64,000 nucleotides of DNA, taken from assembly GCA_963971535.1 (NCBI GenBank), contig OZ020593.1, positions 17,239,919 through 17,303,918 on the forward strand. The letters run 5' to 3'. A program made the translations under genes and the position numbers. The notes beneath the pieces are model-generated. The model made no database searches and had not been told where the DNA came from. It was given only the letters and a program-made list of their open reading frames with translations. The stretch is from Notolepis coatsorum (Eukaryota > Chordata > Actinopteri > Aulopiformes > Paralepididae). This document shows, one piece after another, positions 11,740-22,289 of the stretch (positions are counted from its first letter, which is position 1; each line of letters opens with the position of its first letter).

Positions 11740-12171
11740 CAGGGGTGTAGCTCCAGATTCTGGGCCCCTTGAAGGAATGTATTTGTAGGCCCCCAGCATA
11801 AGCGCGCGAGCGAATTTTTTTTTTGCCATTTTTTTATTGATAATAATATGGTTTTTACCTATACATTCGGATCAGCAGTTCAGCACCTGCACTGTTGGTG
11901 GGTGAGCCTAGTAAAGGATGTCGCATTGCGTTCATCTTCAATGAATGGACCAATGCAATAGTCTACCAAAGCCCCCCCTCTCTCTCTATATATCTCACAC
12001 ACACACACACACTTCAGAAACAAACATAGTATCAATGAGAGCATCAATAATACACCTGAGTGATGTCTAGTAAAAATTTTTTTTTTTTTTTTTGGGCCCC
12101 CCCCCCCCCCCCCCAGTGCTGGGCCCTTGGAATCATCCTAAGCTACCCCCCCCCCCCCAGCTACGCCCCTG
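11740..12171. mobile_element. MITE with CAGGGG(T/C)GTAGCT termini
   Basis: It begins caggggtgtagctcc and ends agctacgcccctg, a clear inverted repeat. It contains poly-T and poly-C runs and a short (CA)n. The 8 bp on each side do not match. However, the transposase reading frame to the right (ending SIKSIPMS) appears to continue at the left as NTRVQ, so the MITE probably landed inside the neighbouring hAT transposase gene. Confidence 0.75.
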
Positions 12172-13080
12172 GACATGGGTATTGACTTGATAGATGACAT
12201 CACTTGCTCTCTCACTTTATCATCCGTTACCACCTCCTCAACAGCGGCCAGTATGCATTCTTTTATCATCTCAGCGTCTGTGAATGGTTTTTTCTTTTTG
12301 CCAAGGATCCATGCCACACGGAGAGATGCTGCAGTTGCTTTCTCCTGTATTGTGCAGGCCCGAGTGAAGTTACGCCGTGTTTTATTGTAGCTTTCAGACA
12401 GCTTTTTTATCCTTTCCTTGCGCATTTCTGAACCTGGTGGATAGTTTGTATCAAACTTGTCATGAGTTGTGTTGAAGTGCCTCCGCAGGTTATATTCCTT
12501 TGCAACAGCATTGATTTGGTTGCAGAGCAAACACATTGGTTTGCCCTCGGGAGTTTCAATGTATGCATATTTCTCGGTCCACTCGATATTAAACTGGCGA
12601 TTTTCTAAATCAACTTCAATTTCGATAGCGACATAGTTACACAGCACTACTACACACCACACCAGACCAGTGGGAGCGAGCCAGGAGGGATGCAATGTTT
12701 GTTTTCATTTGATTTCACGTGCAGGAAGGAGAGCTCAGAGCGTTCTTTTCTTCTGTCGTCTGGGTGCATGGCATGGTGCCACGGCGCCACCTACCTTCCC
12801 AGACGATGTTTAACACGCTATTTTACCAGCGCTTTGCTGGTGTGAATGATTTGTTATTGTGCTGAACAGTGAAGTTAGTGAACATGTCGGAATTATAGAA
12901 TTATGATTATTATGTCTGTGTACGAATGGCGAACGGACTATGTGGTTGTTCCGACCATTCCGGTATAATAAGTAAATACGTAACATAACGATTATAATTA
13001 TATATAAAAAAATAAATAAAAATGAAATCTTCCGCGGGCCAGTCCAAATTGCTTGGCGGGCCGCGAGTTGAATAGCCCTG
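12172..13080 (-). mobile_element. 5' part of a hAT element with a BED-type zinc-finger transposase
   Basis: On the minus strand, 12695-12172 encodes about 170 residues of transposase. They include FNIEWTEKYAYIETPEGKPM, CLLCNQINAVAKEYNLRRHF and NTTHDKFDTNYPPG. The C-x2-C ... H-x4-H spacing is the BED/ZBED-like DNA-binding finger of GTF2IRD2/ZBED5-type hAT transposases. The terminus at 13080 reads cagggctattcaactcgcgg on the minus strand, a typical hAT end. The catalytic and dimerisation parts are absent; the frame stops at a MITE. The element interrupts a piggyBac transposase frame at 13081. Confidence 0.82.
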
Positions 13081-14340
13081 ATGTAGGAGTTGGTGGTCGC
13101 CATGTCAACGAAATGCTGGAACATTGTGCGATACCACCGGGCAGTTCTCCGGTGGACGGTGTAGTATTGGAGCAGCTGATCGGATAAGTCGACTTCGCCC
13201 ATGTGCCGATTGTACTCTATGACAGGGGTGGGGGCCGAAACCCAGACAAACGACCAGGTAGAGCTGCCGCGATTACCGCATTACCGCGGTATCGCTGTTA
13301 CATCACGGCCACCGCAGAGTAGGCTGAATACCGCGTCACCGCTGTTTTTTATAATAATAATAATAAATTACCCTCCTCTCGTTGGGCTTGCGGCTCTGCA
13401 GATATACCCTACTCATCTATCGAGGTTCCAAGCGACCCTATTGGGTACCAGAAAAGTCACGTGAAACATTGCAGACCACTGATTGGTCAGAAGAGAGACG
13501 CGTCACACGTTGTAGCGTCATGCAGTGTGTTACCACCAATCGGCAAGCGCGTATTAGGTTTTTACTTCCTGAATGTCAGATCATCACAACACGGCTAATA
13601 ACGTTAGCTTTAACTCTCAGGAGTACTAAACGAGACATAATGATTTTACTGTCTGCAACGAATGTTATAATAAAAGCCCTTCGTTCTATACACTTGTCTG
13701 ATTGAAAACTTTATTAACAGACCGCAGAATGGGACAACTCAGCACGCTCTGAGCAAAGAAAGGAACTGAGATATGAATAGAGTATTGCTTGCCTTGCTAT
13801 TGTCCGGTAAATACGCTGATGTTATTGAACGTATAACTATATAATGTTAATGCCACAAAACGAATGCCTTTATTATAAAGTAGTAACTTTATAGTAATAA
13901 TAATAAGAAAGGGTCGGGGGGGTTAGGGGTAACCACCCCTGCCCGCGACACCGAGTGAACGGCGCACGACCAGATGGGAAACTTCGAATCCGTGTTTCAC
14001 TTTCAATAACTAATGCGTGCTTGCCGAATCCCAAACAATATTCATGCTGCAAAGTCATCCTCTAAAAATAGACATTTAGACTAGAGGCAGGCTATATGCT
14101 ATAAAGAGTAGACTACTACTAAAAAAAAATGCATTCAAACTTTTTTTTTAAATTTTTTGTGTGCATGCGGTAATAACCGCGGCGGTAGGAAATATTTTGC
14201 AAATTTGTGCGGTAAGGAAATAATCAATACCGCGGCAGCTCTACGACCAGGTCCCATTGGCCGCCTTGACCCTCCTCCTGACCTTCTGACCAGGAGGTGT
14301 GATCGCTGGGTGGATGGTGGAGCACACGCGCACCTAGATA
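13081..14340 (-). pseudogene. piggyBac transposase fragment, split by a hAT element
   Basis: Bases 14340-14244 read (minus) as VRVCSTIHPAITPPGQKVRR then RVKAANGTW. Bases 13258-13081 continue as SFVWVSAPTPVIEYNRHMGE, VDLSDQLLQYYTVHRRTARW and YRTMFQHFVDMATTNSYI. The core HMGEVDLSDQL...Y with W(Y)...F.HFVD is the conserved third block of piggyBac/PGBD transposases and includes a catalytic Asp region. The two parts join in frame across a 985-bp hAT insertion. The C-terminal side is cut by another hAT at 13080. I see no upstream catalytic blocks. This is a dead fragment of a plain DNA transposon. Confidence 0.85.
13259..14243. mobile_element. hAT element, 985 bp, with exact 8-bp target duplication
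   Basis: The termini tagagctgccgcg and cgcggcagctcta are perfect 13-bp inverted repeats. The flanking duplication is cgaccagg (13251-13258 and 14244-14251). Subterminal regions repeat 'ataccgcgg' and 'gcggtaa'. The inside has no transposase. It interrupts a piggyBac transposase frame that resumes exactly beyond it. Confidence 0.93.
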
Positions 14341-14344
14341 GAAT

Positions 14345-15222
14345 AGAATATAAATGAATCATCCCGAGGGAAATTTGACACTACAAATCGCTCACAGTAG
14401 ACATTTAGACAGAACAGAGTCACGAATAAGAATAACAAAACAAATCAAATAATCATTTTCCAGTCAGTGTTGTCAAGGCAGATTGGTTTTTTATCGCTTC
14501 ATTTCCGTTTGAGAGCATTTTGAAAAGCGCCCGTTTTCAGGTTTCGCCTTTTACTGGAATATTCCAGAACGTTGATATTTGTCGGCCTATTTATGAATAG
14601 TTTTCAAATAAACGCTAGATGATCAATAGTATACGTGCACACACGCACGTTCGAGGCGCGCGCTGATAATAACTGTTTTCATTTCCTCATGGATTTTACA
14701 GTGAAACCGATAGAGCACATATAAAAAAAAGCTTATATCTCCTCGAAAACGAGTCTGATTATCCTAACACTGATAACATAGATTCCTTACCTGACATCAG
14801 ATGGTATCCAAATGGTATATTCCAATTCCTGATCACCATTCGAAAAAATCGATAAGTGTATAGATCTAACGTGTATACAGTAGAACTCATGATCAGCGGG
14901 GCTCAGAGGATCCACAATGAACTCTGGTAACCCCGGCTGCATCAGTGGACTGGAAAATGTGGACTGGAATATTTTTTTTCCCCCATCCATTTTCATTGAG
15001 TCCATTCCAAAAGTCCATTTACCATCTGGGAGACGAGACGATAGGGGGGCGCTTTTTTCACATCTGATCGCCGGCGGCCCTTGGGTAGGCTAGGGTAGGC
15101 TCGCGTGATGCAATATGATTTCAGGTCGCTAAAAAAAATATATAATAATTCAAAGAAATCTCGTGAGTGGCTTTCAACGTAACTATCGTAAACCCGAGAT
15201 TAGCCGTGAGTGGCAGTCAAAG
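14345..15222. other. Gene-free stretch, possibly remains of the piggyBac element
   Basis: No gene or diagnostic repeat is visible. The stretch ends in gtgagtggcagtcaaagtg followed by TTAA, similar to the end gcgtggcagttaatgtg|TTAA at 25180-25200. It may be the outer part of the piggyBac element whose transposase lies at 13081-14340. A short open frame at 14787-15005 (minus) has no recognisable motif. Confidence 0.35.
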
Positions 15223-15372
15223 TGTTAAGGTTAGAGTTTGTCTTTAGAGCAGGGCGATAGACCACCAGCCCTGATTCCAAACTCTAACCATAACCAACTT
15301 CGAAAGAGAGCGACTTCGAAAGAGTGCCTAAACTTAACCAGTTGAAAACAAGGCGGACAGTAATAAAATTAG
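15223..15372. repeat. ggttaaggttagagtttg motif block with inverted halves
   Basis: The block starts ttaaggttagagtttgtctt and contains the reverse complement (ccaaactctaaccataacca) about 45 bp later, then cttcgaaagagtgcctaa and ttaaccag. The same vocabulary occurs at 8128-8300, 21480-21760 and 58495-58580. The segment 15373-15690 shows nothing clear. Confidence 0.7.
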
Positions 15373-15690
15373 CAATCAATCAAACATGTGACAAAAATGT
15401 GACAAATAAACCTCTTGAATCTTGTCATATATTCAATCAGTTTCAGTAACTACAGAACACATATTGTAATAGACTCACTTGTTGTTGTTGTGGTCCGGCC
15501 GTCTGGACGGTCTGGGCTTGCACAGCACATTCCATGAAAAAAATAAGTATCCATTTAGTTAGATTGGATAGATCCAACACTGTCTACAGTATCTCGTGAT
15601 TATCTCTCCGACTCCTGACTTAGTATAGCCTAGCTAATCAACTCCATATGAATATATACACATAGGTACATTATACATGTACATCCTGGT

Positions 15691-16547
15691 GTTTCAAGTT
15701 TTTCAAGTTTCTTTAATAGTTGTCATACAGAAGTACAGAATACTTTTGTACAAAATGCTTCTTACTGTTGCGCTCCAGAGACTGTGCATGACAAGATAAG
15801 TATGAAATAAAAACATAGTAAAAATTAGAAGTAAAAAAAGAGGTCACAGTGTTCAGTTTAGACATATGTACAATGTTCGTAGACGTAGTTACCATACAAT
15901 ATACAATACTGTGCAGTGTACTAATATACAATACTATATAGTGCAAGGCATAAATGGACGAGGTGCAGTTTAGGTACAATTCACAGTAGGTGTACGAGTT
16001 GTAGTGCAAATCCTTTATCAATAAATATAAAGTGTAAGTGTGTTTGTGTGATCTAAAGTGTGGAGAGTGGGTGCTGCAGTGTGTTGTTTGTTTGAGTGAG
16101 TGTGTGCGTGTGGGTGTGTGTGCTGTGTGCATTTGATGGTTGTTGCATAGTGATTATTGTTCGTTTAGCGATTTTTTGTTCGTTTAGCAGCCTGATGGCC
16201 TGGGGATAGAAGCTCCTTCTGAGTCTCTGTGCTCGCCTTAAGACTCCGGTATCGCTTGCCTGACGGCAGCAGTTCAAAGAGGCAGTTGTTCGGGTGGCTC
16301 GAGTCCTTAATAATTCTCTTAGCCTTCCCCTTGCACCGCTTGTTGTAAATGTTCTGGAGGGTGGGAAGCCCCCCTCCAATTGTGCGTTCGGCTGAACGTG
16401 TCACTCTTTGTAGTCTGCTACGGTCTTGTGCAGTGCTATTCCCAAACCAGGAGGTGATGTTGCCGGTCAGGATGCTCTCTATTGTACATGAGTAGAAGTT
16501 CCTAAGGATCTTCTGACTGACTTGGAACTTCCTTAGGCGCCTGTATA
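15691..16547 (-). mobile_element. Rex1/CR1-like LINE, 5'-truncated copy A
   Basis: On the minus strand the copy encodes the C-terminal end of a LINE ORF2: LQNIYNKRCKGKAKRIIKDS, SHPNNCLFELLPSGKRYRSL and ERLRRSFYPQAIRLLNEQ-like text. A 3' UTR follows, ending with a cttgaaacttgaaac tail. It is nearly the same as the plus-strand copy at 48225-49382, with small deletions and substitutions visible by eye. Such C-terminal blocks are common in fish jockey-group LINEs; the family name is tentative. Confidence 0.85.
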
Positions 16548-16700
16548 CTATGACACCATAGTATACAGTACTTTACTTTAAGGTAAATGTAGAATACGTC
16601 CTGGTGTACTTGACACCATAGTATACTTTAAGGAATATGTGGAATACCTTCTGGTGCACACTCCACCATAGTCTATCCTGGAAACCTTTAGGGAAAGAAT
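16548..16700. repeat. Imperfect ~70-bp tandem repeat
   Basis: About 2.5 units containing 'gacaccatagtatac', 'tttaagg.a.atgt.gaatac' and 'cctggtg'. No gene is visible from here to 17060. Confidence 0.65.
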
Positions 16701-17065
16701 CGTGTTGTACTTTTTATCGTGTTGTACAAAAATCATGTCATACTTTCTTTGGAAATGTTTTTGATTAGGATCTATACTGTTCTTAACCAATGGCCTCATG
16801 ACAGGGCAGCTGGGTACAGTTGTGGGCATCTCCTGGCTGGATGTGGTACGAAATCTGAATGATCTGGATCAATACAAGTGATAATGCCTATAGATGTGGT
16901 CGGGTCATGGCATGTGGGGAAATGTGCCCTGGAATGGAGCGACAAACCATTCAACATAAGACAAAGAAGACACAAGAATCTACAAATCTACAACATCTTA
17001 ACATCTGTTTTGGACATGTTGTGTTGGGGAGCAGGCCGTGCAGGCTCAAAATTACTTCTTGTTCC

Positions 17066-17302
17066 CGAGGCAGCAGCAGCAGCAGGGTGGAGGCAGCAGG
17101 TAGCAGGGTGGAGGCAGCAGCAGCAGGGTGGAGGCAGCAGGTAGCAGTCAGCAGGGTGGAGGCAGCAGCAGCAGGGTGGAGGCAGCAGGTAGCAGGGTGG
17201 AGGCAGCAGGTAGCAGGGTGGAGGCAGCAGCAGCAGGGTGGAGGCGCAGCAGCAGTGTGGAGGCAGCAGTAGCAGGGTGGAGGCAGCAGGGTGGAGGCAT
17301 CT
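17066..17302. repeat. GGTGGAGGCAGCAG minisatellite
   Basis: About a dozen imperfect units built from ggtggaggcagcag with variable (cag) or gtagcag extensions. It is purine-rich on the plus strand. Open frames through it (Gly/Gln or Pro/Cys/Leu rich) are products of the repeat. Confidence 0.9.
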
Positions 17303-17549
17303 GATGAGGGCCAAGGTAAAAGGTAATTTTTTTTCCAAAAAACAACCTCTCATGGCACGTACCACTGTCACAAATAGGCATAAATACCAGGGTTTAATAA
17401 TAATTAATTAATAATTAAACTGTACAGGCTATGTGGTGGTTAATCCGGGCTTGAGTGTATATATATATAAATACATATATGTTTAGCATTTTTACTCAGC
17501 ATTACTCCATAGAAATGAGCAATAATGATAATAATACAGTTACGAAAAG

Positions 17550-20285
17550 CAGGTCTTACCTTAACACAGAAGCGACCACAAATGCCTGGGATCAGCTGCC
17601 TTTGCTGCTCGTCCACCAGCCCATGATGTGGATTGACAAAATGACCTGCTTTAATCCAAGACGTGATGAAGGGCGTTGGGTCTAATCTCTCCAATGGGGG
17701 TCCATTAAGATCCACAAAAAGGAGTGATGAGAGGCTGGCTTCACGCAACCTATTGCTGGTCTTGCTGTCAGTGTCATTAACGGCTGAAAAGCCTCTCTCG
17801 CACTCAGATGAGGTGGGAAGGTATGTCCTGCTTGCTGTACACAGCATTTCCAGTGTTTTGCCTGGTGCTTCATCTTGTAGCTTCCAGTTGCGGAACTCCT
17901 CAACCGCTTCTCTGGTAGGTTCTCCAAGTATTTTAGCAAGGGCCCGTACCTCATTTTCTCCATACAGGATCAGTGTGTTAGTGCTGATTTTCCTCCACTC
18001 ACTTTCATGGCTTTCAGTATATCAATACACTGCTGAATGTGGCGACTAGCATCCACTAGACTCATGTCTCTTAGCTGAAATTTCAGTGACAGGCCCTGCA
18101 GCTCACGGAGAATGTCTTTCTTGCAAGCCAGATCAACTAAAAACCCAGAGTTTGTGAGGTGTTTGTGGAGCCCCAGGAATTTCTTCCTCTCAGTGTCACT
18201 GCGAGATGTGTCCTCACTTGCCGTTTTAAAGTGGCGCGCTAAAGCAGGGTAGTTGTTCCAGACTGCTTTTACAGTATTAAAACTGCTCGCCACCCACCTG
18301 ATGGTGAAGATCTGCCCGATTCTCAAAATCTGCATATTTAGATCTGCAGCTGCTTCCTCAAGTAATCTCGCATTCTTTGCGGACTGGTGGTATAGAGAGT
18401 ACAGCTTGGCGATGAAAAACTCGAAGTGGTTACATCCAGCAACGTCTTTCAGCGAGTTGTGGACTGCCAATTCTAGGCGGTGGGCCAGGCAATGTATGGA
18501 CTGCATGTTTGGGAAGTCGCGTTTTAAGCCTTGCAATCACTCCGGTGTTTTTGCCGGTGAGAACTGAAGCCCCATCTGTGGCGATGCTGATGAGGTGTGT
18601 CTTCAAAAACTCATCATCTAAACCCGCCTGGCGAAAGCTCTGTCTCAAGCTGTTGTAGATGGATTCTGCATCTGTGCCATGTGTCAGCTCTACAATATCT
18701 AAAAACACATTGTCCACGTCTCCTTTCCCACTCACATCACATGTTGCATATATAATGCAATAAGCACGTCCATGTACTGTGCTCTCATCAATGGTGATGC
18801 TTATTTTTTAATGCATCTCTTTAATATTAGAAACAAAAGTCTTCCGCATTTGCTGTGCAATGTGGGCTATAATGTCAGCACACGCATGATCGGATCTAGT
18901 GCCTACTTTTGTGCCATTGAGTTCCTGGAGCTTCATCAAGGGCGGGAGTTTCTTATAAGCAGTGGTGCAGTCCTAATATGGGAACTGGTAACACGCCACG
19001 CGCGCGCGCGGGTACGTGCATGCGCACAGAACTGATTTATACACACACACGCATGCACACACACACGCACACACACACAAGCGCATATACGCAAGTGCAA
19101 TCTTTCAATCATACAAGCTCTTCTTGCTCTCTATTTGTGTGAATGTGCGCGTGGAAAGCTGGCGCGCAGCACAGACGCTTGATTCAATATCATAAGCAGG
19201 TAGACCCCCATCACGAATTCCGAGCCACATTAGTATTCACCTCCACTGCCTGTGTCACACAGAATGAAGGGGGAGATGCATTCAGTAGCCAACACCCAGA
19301 CACTTAGTCTACCTGCGCTTTTTGTTATGTAAAACGGTGGCCGGGTACTAGTCACAACGAATGGATACAGCGCATTTTTGTGTGGGCACACACGCGAGTA
19401 CACATCCGTGTGCGATCGCGCGTACTTCTGCCTCAGTGATCTGGTAACACGGCGTGTAACCGGGTGTGACCGCGACTGCACCACTGCTTATAAGCCAGCC
19501 TTTCCTTGGCCACCATATAGGCGGGTCTGAATGAAAATTGTGTTTCTTCCATTAATTTGGAATTTATCTCAAGCACCTTGTTTGGCAGAATGTCCTTTTG
19601 TTTAATTGCTGCGATTTCAACTGCCCTTTTGTGTGATAGGGTATCTCGATGCTTGTATATTTTTTTGCGCAAGTTGTTCTGTGCATTTGCATTCACATCC
19701 CCGTTAATCCACTCTTCTGATAAATGTGTGCCAATTATCTTTTCAGAAAGAACAAGACTTTTTGCATCTCTACATACTGTGCAACCCAAGCTTCCATCCT
19801 TAGGGAACGGGTCATGGGCAACGGATCTTCCACTCTCTCCATTGCTGGCTGCTCCAGCCGGCAGCAGCAACAGCCCCTCCTCCTCCTCCAACCCTGCCCG
19901 GGCTGCCCCTCCCTGCCGCTGGCGGGAGAGTCTGAGAGGACTCGGAGGAGGTGGTGGTGGTGGGGTGGTTATCTTCAGCATCTTCATCTGCTTCTTCTGT
20001 TGAGCTGTTACCCAAATTACCCCCATCTCCAGCTTCTTCTCTCGGCCTATCCTGTGTTCTGATACGACCGCCGGCACGGTCACCGGGCGTTGTCAGAGAC
20101 ATAGTCCCCACCGCAGCAGCACCAGCAGCAGGTGTAACAGCGTCGTCGGCAGCTGTCAATTTGTCTGCTATCGAAGACGTAGATGATCCCGCCTCCTGCT
20201 CTGTCAAGTCGATTGGCTGCTTCACCTTCTTCGTGAAACCAAAATTGGTTAAAAGGCTTACTTGTTGCATTTTTCGTTTAGACAT
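17550..20285 (-). mobile_element. KIAA1586-like hAT transposase gene, nearly complete but broken
   Basis: The frame starts MSKRKMQQVSLLTNFGFTKK and continues VKQPIDLTEQEAGSS. A zinc-binding-type segment follows (DGSLGCTVCRDAKSLV), then KIYKHRDTLSHKRAVEIA. Next comes KISITIDESTVHGRAYCIIY with the first catalytic Asp, then ATDGASVLTGKNTGVIARL and SIHCLAHRLELAV. The end is the hAT dimerisation domain YLPTSSECERGFSAVNDTDS. I infer about three frameshifts (near 19960, 18530 and 18000), one stop in the catalytic part, and a MITE at 18960-19486. The order and conservation match the family that gave rise to human KIAA1586, a SUMO ligase. PIDLTEQE resembles a SUMO-interacting motif. Terminal inverted repeats were not identified. 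Confidence 0.85.
18960..19486. mobile_element. hAT-type MITE, 527 bp, inside the KIAA1586-like transposase
   Basis: Perfect 13-bp inverted termini: cagtggtgcagtc and gactgcaccactg. The flanking 8-bp duplication is cttataag (18952-18959 and 19487-19494). The interior is rich in CGCG and (AC)n. Transposase coding text (AYKKLPPLMKLQELNG across the junction) resumes precisely on the other side. Confidence 0.95.
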
Positions 20286-21360
20286 TATCCTGAGTGATTA
20301 CCTTATTTACCTGTCAAACTATCACTGTCAAGTCAGAGGTTACAACGTGGGCCAAGTTTGAATGTGAATTAGTGCGCAAATCATTAATCATACATCAAAA
20401 TAGCAAAATTTTATTATTATACACGATGATGATACCGAAAATTACAGAAAAATTAGAAATGCATGGCAAAAATAGCGTTTATTTTCAGTAATTTAGAGAC
20501 CCCCAAAAAATTCACAAATCATGTTTTCAGGGGAGCTGATGTCTGATCTAGGGCAGTGGTTCCCAAAGTCGGGGTCGCGACCCAAAGGTGGGCCGCGAGC
20601 AGCCACGGATGGGCCGCGAGATGATTAATTTTTTTTTTTTTTAAATTAAAAAAAATATTTTTTTTATTTTTTATTTTTTATTTTTTTATTTTAAATTTTT
20701 TTGTCAGGCCACTGAACTTAGAAGCAGGCCAGGACAGTGTTTCTAGTTGTATTCTAAAATTCTATTCTATTGTATTCTAAAATGTGACTATATGGTTTTA
20801 TATTAACTTAATAAATAAACAAAAACGAAAAATCTACTTATTTCAACGAACATTTCAAACTAAATAACAGATTATGCACATAAAACGCTGAAAACAACCG
20901 AAGCAACAATAGTATTTTAATGAGGCTATTATTATTATCATTATTATTTTGCAACAAGTTAGCCCTCTCATAAATAGCACATATAAATGAATAACTAACT
21001 TGAACTAACTTAATAGGATTGAAGTGATATTTGGCTTAAAAAATCGGTCGCATGAAAAAAAAAAAAAAAAAAAACGATGTGCATTGGGCCGCGGCTCTCT
21101 GACGCCTTATTTTCTGGGCCCCGGCCGCCTTTTCCTTAATGATAAGCAAGCAGTGCAAGAATGCGGAAGCATTCTACCGTAGTGGCGTGCGGTAATGCGC
21201 CTTTCATTTTCCGCCGCCCAGCGCCCGTGCGTGCACCGGCGGCGGCGTGCTCGCTCAGGTGCGTGCGTGCGCCGGCGTGCTCGCACGAGGTGCCCGCGCA
21301 TGCGCATGAGATCCGAGCGGAGCTCAATATATATAAGTCACCGCCCCTTATTCAGTATCT

Positions 21361-21440
21361 AGAAATAGCTCAATTGGCAAGACTACATGGCTGTGGATCC
21401 TATGGCTCGTTTGCTGGCGAGTTCGAATCCCATCGAATAT
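21361..21440 (+). ncRNA. tRNA-like cassette with pol III A and B boxes
   Basis: An A-box-like tagctcaattgg (21366-21377) is followed by a B-box-like gagttcgaatccc (21419-21431) and then a run of 9 T, a pol III terminator. Between them, catgg...ctatg can pair as an anticodon stem and ctcg...cgag as a long variable arm, as in type II tRNAs (Leu, Ser). The T stem does not pair well and the anticodon loop is oversized, so it is unlikely to be a working tRNA. A tRNA-derived SINE head or tRNA pseudogene carried by the MULE-like element is the best reading. Confidence 0.5.
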
Positions 21441-21479
21441 TTTTTTTTTAACGTGATTTTTTTTTTTAACGTGTATTCT

Positions 21480-21762
21480 TTCGCCGGTTAAGGTTAGGCA
21501 TGGTTAAGGTTAAGGTTAAGGTTAGGCATTGTTTCGGAGTTGGTTAAGGTTAGAACGGTTAAGTTTAGGCGCTGTTAAGGAGCTGGTTAAGGTTAGAGTT
21601 TGTCAAAGAGAATGGCAATATAATTTCTATGGTTAAGGTTAGGCATGGTTAAGGTTAAGGTTAGGCATTGTTTCGGAGTTGGTTAAGGTTAGAACGGTTA
21701 AGTTTAGGCGCTATTAAGGAGCTGGTTAAGGTTAGAGTTTGTCAAAGAGAATGGCAATAGAC
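21480..21762. repeat. Two ~135-bp tandem copies of a ggttaaggttagg block
   Basis: Each copy reads tggttaaggttaggcatggt ... cattgtttcggagttgg ... gagctggttaaggttagagt ... caaagagaatggcaata. The repeats look like telomere-type sequence but are interspersed with unique words and are internal to a mobile element. Confidence 0.85.
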
Positions 21763-22289
21763 AGCCTATTTCCGCGCGACAGCTCCCAAAGCGGGCCTGA
21801 AAAGAAAGGCGCTTTACCGTAGTGGCGTGCGGTGACGAATGCTTCCGCATTTTTGCACTGCTTGCTTATCATTAAGGTAGACGCGCCCCGGCCTGAAAAG
21901 TTTGGGAACCCCTGATCTAGGGGAGCCAATGGCTCACCGAGCTGCCCCATGGTTCGCACCCTGCTCACAACCCACGACTGCGCGTGATGTAATGCTTTAG
22001 TATGCACAGTATAATATGCATATAATAAATAGTTTGTTAATAAACTCTGTTACTTGACAAATGTCAACTAAATTTATTTAATTTAGGAGCACATGTACTC
22101 CGTGGGAAAAAGGTTAGCGTAGAGCCCTGTATATAGTAATAATAACACAACGATATACTAAAAAGCTATTTAAAAATGTTTGGCTGCAGTGGTGGCCTGG
22201 ATGGTAAAGGATATGGAAACCGGTTGGGTCTCTATTGAGCAAAACTCCATACCAGGAATATCAATATCCACCCTCCCATTTATGAGTAA

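Larger units (their letters stand above)
21127..21884. mobile_element. MULE-like nonautonomous element with 9-bp target duplication
   Basis: It lies inside the hAT copy, flanked by gccccggcc (21118-21126 and 21885-21893). The ends are long inverted repeats of about 48 bp sharing ccttaatgataagcaagcag, then tgcaa.aatgcggaagcatt. A 9-bp duplication with long terminal repeats fits the Mutator/MULE superfamily. Inside are a GC-rich segment, a tRNA-like cassette and two tandem rounds of a ggttaagg-rich block. No transposase is visible. Confidence 0.82.
20554..21914. mobile_element. hAT element, 1361 bp, with exact 8-bp target duplication
   Basis: The left end cagtggttcccaaag and right end tttgggaacccctg are inverted repeats. 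The duplication is atctaggg (20546-20553 and 21915-21922). It is the same family as 6782-7363: the internal text (ataaataaacaaaaacgaaaa, aacatttcaaactaaataac) matches in reverse orientation. Without the MULE-like insertion at 21127-21884 its length is about 594 bp, close to the 582-bp copy. Confidence 0.93.

Noticed and set aside
15473-15540. Possible small minus-strand exon (PRPSRRPD, followed by donor GTGAGT)
   Set aside because: It loosely resembles the Cdc5l segment KPARPD, but its phase does not join to the exon at 11059 and the acceptor is poor.
16859-17381. Gln/Gly- and Pro/Cys-rich frames
   Set aside because: They are produced by the GGTGGAGGCAGCAG repeat.
21361-21440. Functional tRNA gene
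   Set aside because: The T stem does not pair and the anticodon loop is too large; kept only as a tRNA-like cassette.
21480-21762. Interstitial telomere
   Set aside because: The words ggttaagg/ggttagg are not TTAGGG arrays and are interspersed with unique text inside a mobile element.
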